This document shows, piece by piece, positions 61,744 to 64,000 of a DNA stretch of 64,000 nucleotides; position 1 is the stretch's first letter, and each line of letters opens with the position of its first letter. This DNA comes from Lentzea albidocapillata subsp. violacea. Lineage in GTDB: Bacteria > Actinomycetota > Actinomycetes > Mycobacteriales > Pseudonocardiaceae. Below the pieces are notes generated by a model, which worked only from the letters and a program-made list of their open reading frames with translations, was not told the origin of the DNA and searched no databases. The position numbers were made by a program, and so were the translations under genes. The DNA lies in assembly GCF_900100275.1 (NCBI RefSeq), contig NZ_FNET01000030.1:19080-83079 (forward strand), read 5' to 3'.

Positions 61744-62246
61744 TCGCCGCCCTCGAAGGGCTTCCGGTCCCACGTCGCGAACCGTTCGACCAGCGTGAGC
61801 CCGGCTTGGGCGCAGTGCTCGTCGTAGTCCTCGGCGGTGTAGCCGCGGTCCAGGCTGAACCCGGCGACCAGCACGTTCCCGACGTGCCTGGCCACGCCCG
61901 CGACGAGCGCGCCCTGCGTGCCGGGCGGGGTGAACAGCGGCACGTTGCCCGCCATGACGACCACGTCGAACGTCCGGCCCAGGTCGAGTTCGGCCAGGTC
62001 GGACCGCACCCACGTGATGTCCGGCGCCTGCTCGCGCGCGTAGGCGAGCATCGAGGCGTCGACGTCCGCTCCGACCACCTCGATGCCGTGCCTGGCCAGC
62101 TCGATCGCGACCCGTCCGGTGCCGCAGCCGGCGTCCAGGACGGAGGCCGGCTCGAACGCACGCACGAAGGTCGCTTCTCCGTGCACGTCCATCCCCGACT
62201 CGGCGAGCGAGTCGAACCTGCGCTGGTACTCCGCCCCGTTCCACAT
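61707..62246 (-). CDS. class I SAM-dependent methyltransferase
   Basis: 179 residues. Motif I VLDAGCGTGRVAIELARHG, then VVGADVDASMLAYAREQ, FDVVVMAGNVPLF, and a short C-terminal part. Minimal methyltransferase without extra domain. ATG 62246 lies 7 nt after TATGAT (62259-62254). Convergent overlap of 37 bp with the LysR gene. Substrate unknown. Confidence 0.88.
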   Translation of the reverse strand: MWNGAEYQRRFDSLAESGMDVHGEATFVRAFEPASVLDAGCGTGRVAIELARHGIEVVGADVDASMLAYAREQAPDITWVRSDLAELDLGRTFDVVVMAGNVPLFTPPGTQGALVAGVARHVGNVLVAGFSLDRGYTAEDYDEHCAQAGLTLVERFATWDRKPFEGGDYAVTVSRLDRP

Positions 62247-62312
62247 GATTCGCATCATAGATCCGAAGATCGGCGGCTAGCGGACGAGTGGGAGCGCTGC
62301 CAAGGTCAAAGC

Positions 62313-63488
62313 ATGACGCGCTTTCTGCTGGCAGTGGCGTTGCTCGTGGCCGCGGCCTCACCCGCACAGGCCGCACCGCCGCGATGGGTGGGCACGTGGG
62401 CGACCGCGCCGTCCTCGGCGGTCTCCGGTACCGACAACGGTTATCCGAACTTCTCGATGCGCAACATCGTGCACGTCAGCGCCGGGGGCAAGGAGATCCG
62501 CGTCCGGCTCTCCAACGCCTACGGCCGCACGCCGATCCTGTTCGGCCAGGTCACGGTCGCCCGCGCGGCCGGTCCGGACACACCCCTGGCGTTGCCCGGC
62601 ACGATGCGCACGCTGACGTTCGGCGGCGCCCGGTCGATCACCGCCCCGCCCGGTGCCGACGTGGTCAGCGACGGCGTGGCGCTGAATGTCCCCGCCGACT
62701 CCGACCTGCTGGTGAGCGTCTACACGCCGGAGCCGGGCGGCCCCGTCACGCGCCACCAGCTCACGATGCAGAACTCGTACTTCACCCGCGACGGCAACCA
62801 CACGGCCGACGAGTCCGCCGCCGCCTACCGCGAACGCACCACGAACTGGCACTACGTCTCGGGCGTGGACGTCAGGTCGTCCAGCCTGCGCGGCAGCGTC
62901 GTGGCACTCGGTGACTCGATCACCGACGGCGCGAACTCGACGTGGGGCGCGAACCTGCGCTGGCCCGACCAGCTCGCCGACCGCGTGAACACCCGCCTGG
63001 GTGTGCTGAACGCGGGCATCAGCGGCAACCGCCTGCTGCTCGACGGCGGCGGGGCCGGTCCCAACGCGCTCGCGCGGCTGAACCGCGACGTGCTCACCCA
63101 GTCGGGCGTCCGCTCGGTGATCGTGTTCGAGGGCATCAACGACATCCAGCAGACCCCGCACCAGACCGATCCGGCCAAGATCATCGCCGCGCTGCAGCAG
63201 ATCGCGTCCCGGTCACACGACCGCGGCCTGCGGGTGATCGGCGCGACGATCACGCCGTTCAAGGGCTGGCGCAGCTACACCGAGGAGCTCGAGTCGGTGC
63301 GCCAGGCCGTGAACGCGTACATCCGGACGAGCCCCGACTTCGACGCCGTCGTCGACTTCGACCGGGTGATCCGCGACCCGGCCGACCCGCAGCGGATCAG
63401 GCCCGACTTCGACGAGGGCGACCACCTGCACCCTGGTGACAAGGGCTTCGAGGCGATGGCGAAGGCGGTGCGGATCGCCACCCTCTGA
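62313..63488 (+). CDS. secreted SGNH/GDSL hydrolase
   Basis: 391 residues. A signal peptide (RFLLAVALLVAAASPAQA) and a 170-residue N-terminal beta-rich domain (WVGTWATAPSSAVSG) precede the SGNH domain: VVALGDSITDGANST (Ser), AGISGNRLL, FEGINDIQQTP and GDHLHPGDKG (Asp/His). This type cleaves acetyl or other esters from polysaccharides. CAAGGT lies 6 nt before the ATG. Confidence 0.88.
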   Translation: MTRFLLAVALLVAAASPAQAAPPRWVGTWATAPSSAVSGTDNGYPNFSMRNIVHVSAGGKEIRVRLSNAYGRTPILFGQVTVARAAGPDTPLALPGTMRTLTFGGARSITAPPGADVVSDGVALNVPADSDLLVSVYTPEPGGPVTRHQLTMQNSYFTRDGNHTADESAAAYRERTTNWHYVSGVDVRSSSLRGSVVALGDSITDGANSTWGANLRWPDQLADRVNTRLGVLNAGISGNRLLLDGGGAGPNALARLNRDVLTQSGVRSVIVFEGINDIQQTPHQTDPAKIIAALQQIASRSHDRGLRVIGATITPFKGWRSYTEELESVRQAVNAYIRTSPDFDAVVDFDRVIRDPADPQRIRPDFDEGDHLHPGDKGFEAMAKAVRIATL

Positions 63489-63522
63489 CACCCGATGCAG
63501 CCGGCCGCCCAGGGCGTCCTGC

Positions 63523-63681
63523 TAGTGGCGTGGCCCGGAAGGTTGCCGGGGGAATTCGCGGTCAGACGGGTGCATCGTGGTGTCGCCCCCACGTCCTCGT
63601 ACTGGATGTACGGGGGCGTGGGGGCGGGAGGCGCCCTGCTGGGCGCGGATTACCTCGCCGACGTTCCGGGTCGCGCCACTA
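63523..63681. mobile_element. MITE-like element, long copy
   Basis: A 155-bp element with flanking TA (63523-63524 and 63680-63681) and the same terminal inverted repeats as the copy at 38812-38916. Left and right parts differ from that copy at only a few positions. It has an extra 54-bp middle that folds as a hairpin with GCCCCCACG/CGTGGGGGC and inner CGTAC/GTACG stems. No gene. The right TA is also the left boundary of the IS630-like element. Confidence 0.8.
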
Positions 63682-64000
63682 GTGTCCTGCGCCTGAAATC
63701 CGCTGGGTAAGTCTATGGTGGGGTGATGGCGCGGATTGGACGTCCTCCTGCTGAGGTGACGTTGACCGAGCAGGAGCGGGAAACGTTGCAGCGGTGGGCG
63801 CGGCGCGCGAAGTCCTCGCAGGTGCTGGCGCAGCGGTGCAGGATCGTGCTGGCGTGTGCGGATGGTGTGCCGGGCACGCGGATCGCCGAGGATCTGCGGG
63901 TGCATCCGACGACGGTGACGAAGTGGCGCAGGCGGTTTCTGCGGGATCGGCTGGACGGCCTGGTCGATGAACAACGGCCGGGCCGGCCGCCGTCGATCAC
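63682..64000 (+). mobile_element. IS630-family insertion sequence, left end, partial
   Basis: Begins GTGTCCTGCGCCTGAAATCC directly after a TA (63680-63681) that is also the right TA of the MITE. It contains the start of a transposase gene and leaves the window at its right edge. The right end and the second TA are not visible. Confidence 0.7.
63726..64000 (+). CDS. IS630-family transposase, N-terminal part
   Basis: The first 91 codons from ATG 63726 (RIGRPPAEVTLTEQERETLQ, RRAKSSQVLAQRCRIVL) match the DNA-binding part of IS630 transposases. A helix-turn-helix follows (IAEDLRVHPTTVTKWRRRF), and then a Pro/Arg-rich linker (DEQRPGRPPSI). The catalytic DDE domain is beyond the window. There is no strong ribosome-binding site. 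Confidence 0.85.
   Translation, partial: MARIGRPPAEVTLTEQERETLQRWARRAKSSQVLAQRCRIVLACADGVPGTRIAEDLRVHPTTVTKWRRRFLRDRLDGLVDEQRPGRPPSI

Overview
The window is chromosomal DNA of a high-GC actinobacterium. Long GC-rich genes, GTG/TTG starts, Tat and lipoprotein signals, YbaB-like and SPW-type membrane proteins, and several start codons sitting 6-8 nt after a TANNNT box (leaderless transcripts) all fit this. Gene families suggest a soil saprophyte of the Pseudonocardiales (Lentzea/Saccharothrix/Actinosynnema type). That genus-level guess is inference only. I saw no tRNA, rRNA, CRISPR array, prophage or complete biosynthetic gene cluster.

Layout. 1-6.2 kb: small regulator/enzyme pairs (MarR, NmrA/TetR, NTF2-like, a lipocalin-like carotenoid-hydratase homologue, HxlR/RidA) and small secreted or membrane proteins. 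6.2-8.2 kb: a secreted polysaccharide-lyase-like protein and a geranylgeranyl-reductase-family flavoprotein. 8.3-16.6 kb: a divergent LacI-controlled catabolic locus with a YtfQ/R/T-YjfF type ABC importer and a secreted GH2 enzyme carrying two AbfB (CBM42) modules, best read as galactofuranoside/arabinofuranoside scavenging. 16.6-30.5 kb: mixed hydrolases, regulators and methyltransferases, adenosine deaminase with a possible 20-residue leader peptide, a PepSY membrane protein, a TM/PH-like/YbaB-like fusion and an M28 peptidase. 30.5-34.1 kb: two tandem paralogous GH8 glycanases with discoidin domains and near-identical promoters. 35.0-38.7 kb: metH preceded by an S-adenosylhomocysteine (SAH) riboswitch whose alternative hairpin contains the metH Shine-Dalgarno sequence. 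38.8-41.9 kb: a MITE, then a sugar-binding-type lipoprotein translationally coupled to a GGDEF-EAL membrane protein. 41.9-63.5 kb: kinase, NUDIX, TetR/ketopantoate-reductase pair, Tat-exported propeller-amidohydrolase, phosphatases, beta-helix lipoprotein, transporters, gamma-glutamyltransferase, DedA, carbonic anhydrase, MBL/LysR pair and a GDSL esterase. 63.5-64 kb: a second, longer MITE copy abutting the start of an IS630-family transposase that runs off the window.

How it works together. Much of the window is carbohydrate capture: secreted GH2, two GH8, a polysaccharide-lyase-like protein, two GDSL esterases, a tannase-like hydrolase and a Galf-type importer, each with its own local operator. 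The metH riboswitch couples SAH accumulation to homocysteine remethylation. The lipoprotein/GGDEF-EAL pair looks like a ligand-sensing module that would set c-di-GMP levels. The strongest candidates for something not yet described are that pair, the architecture of the metH riboswitch switch, and the TA-flanked MITE family.
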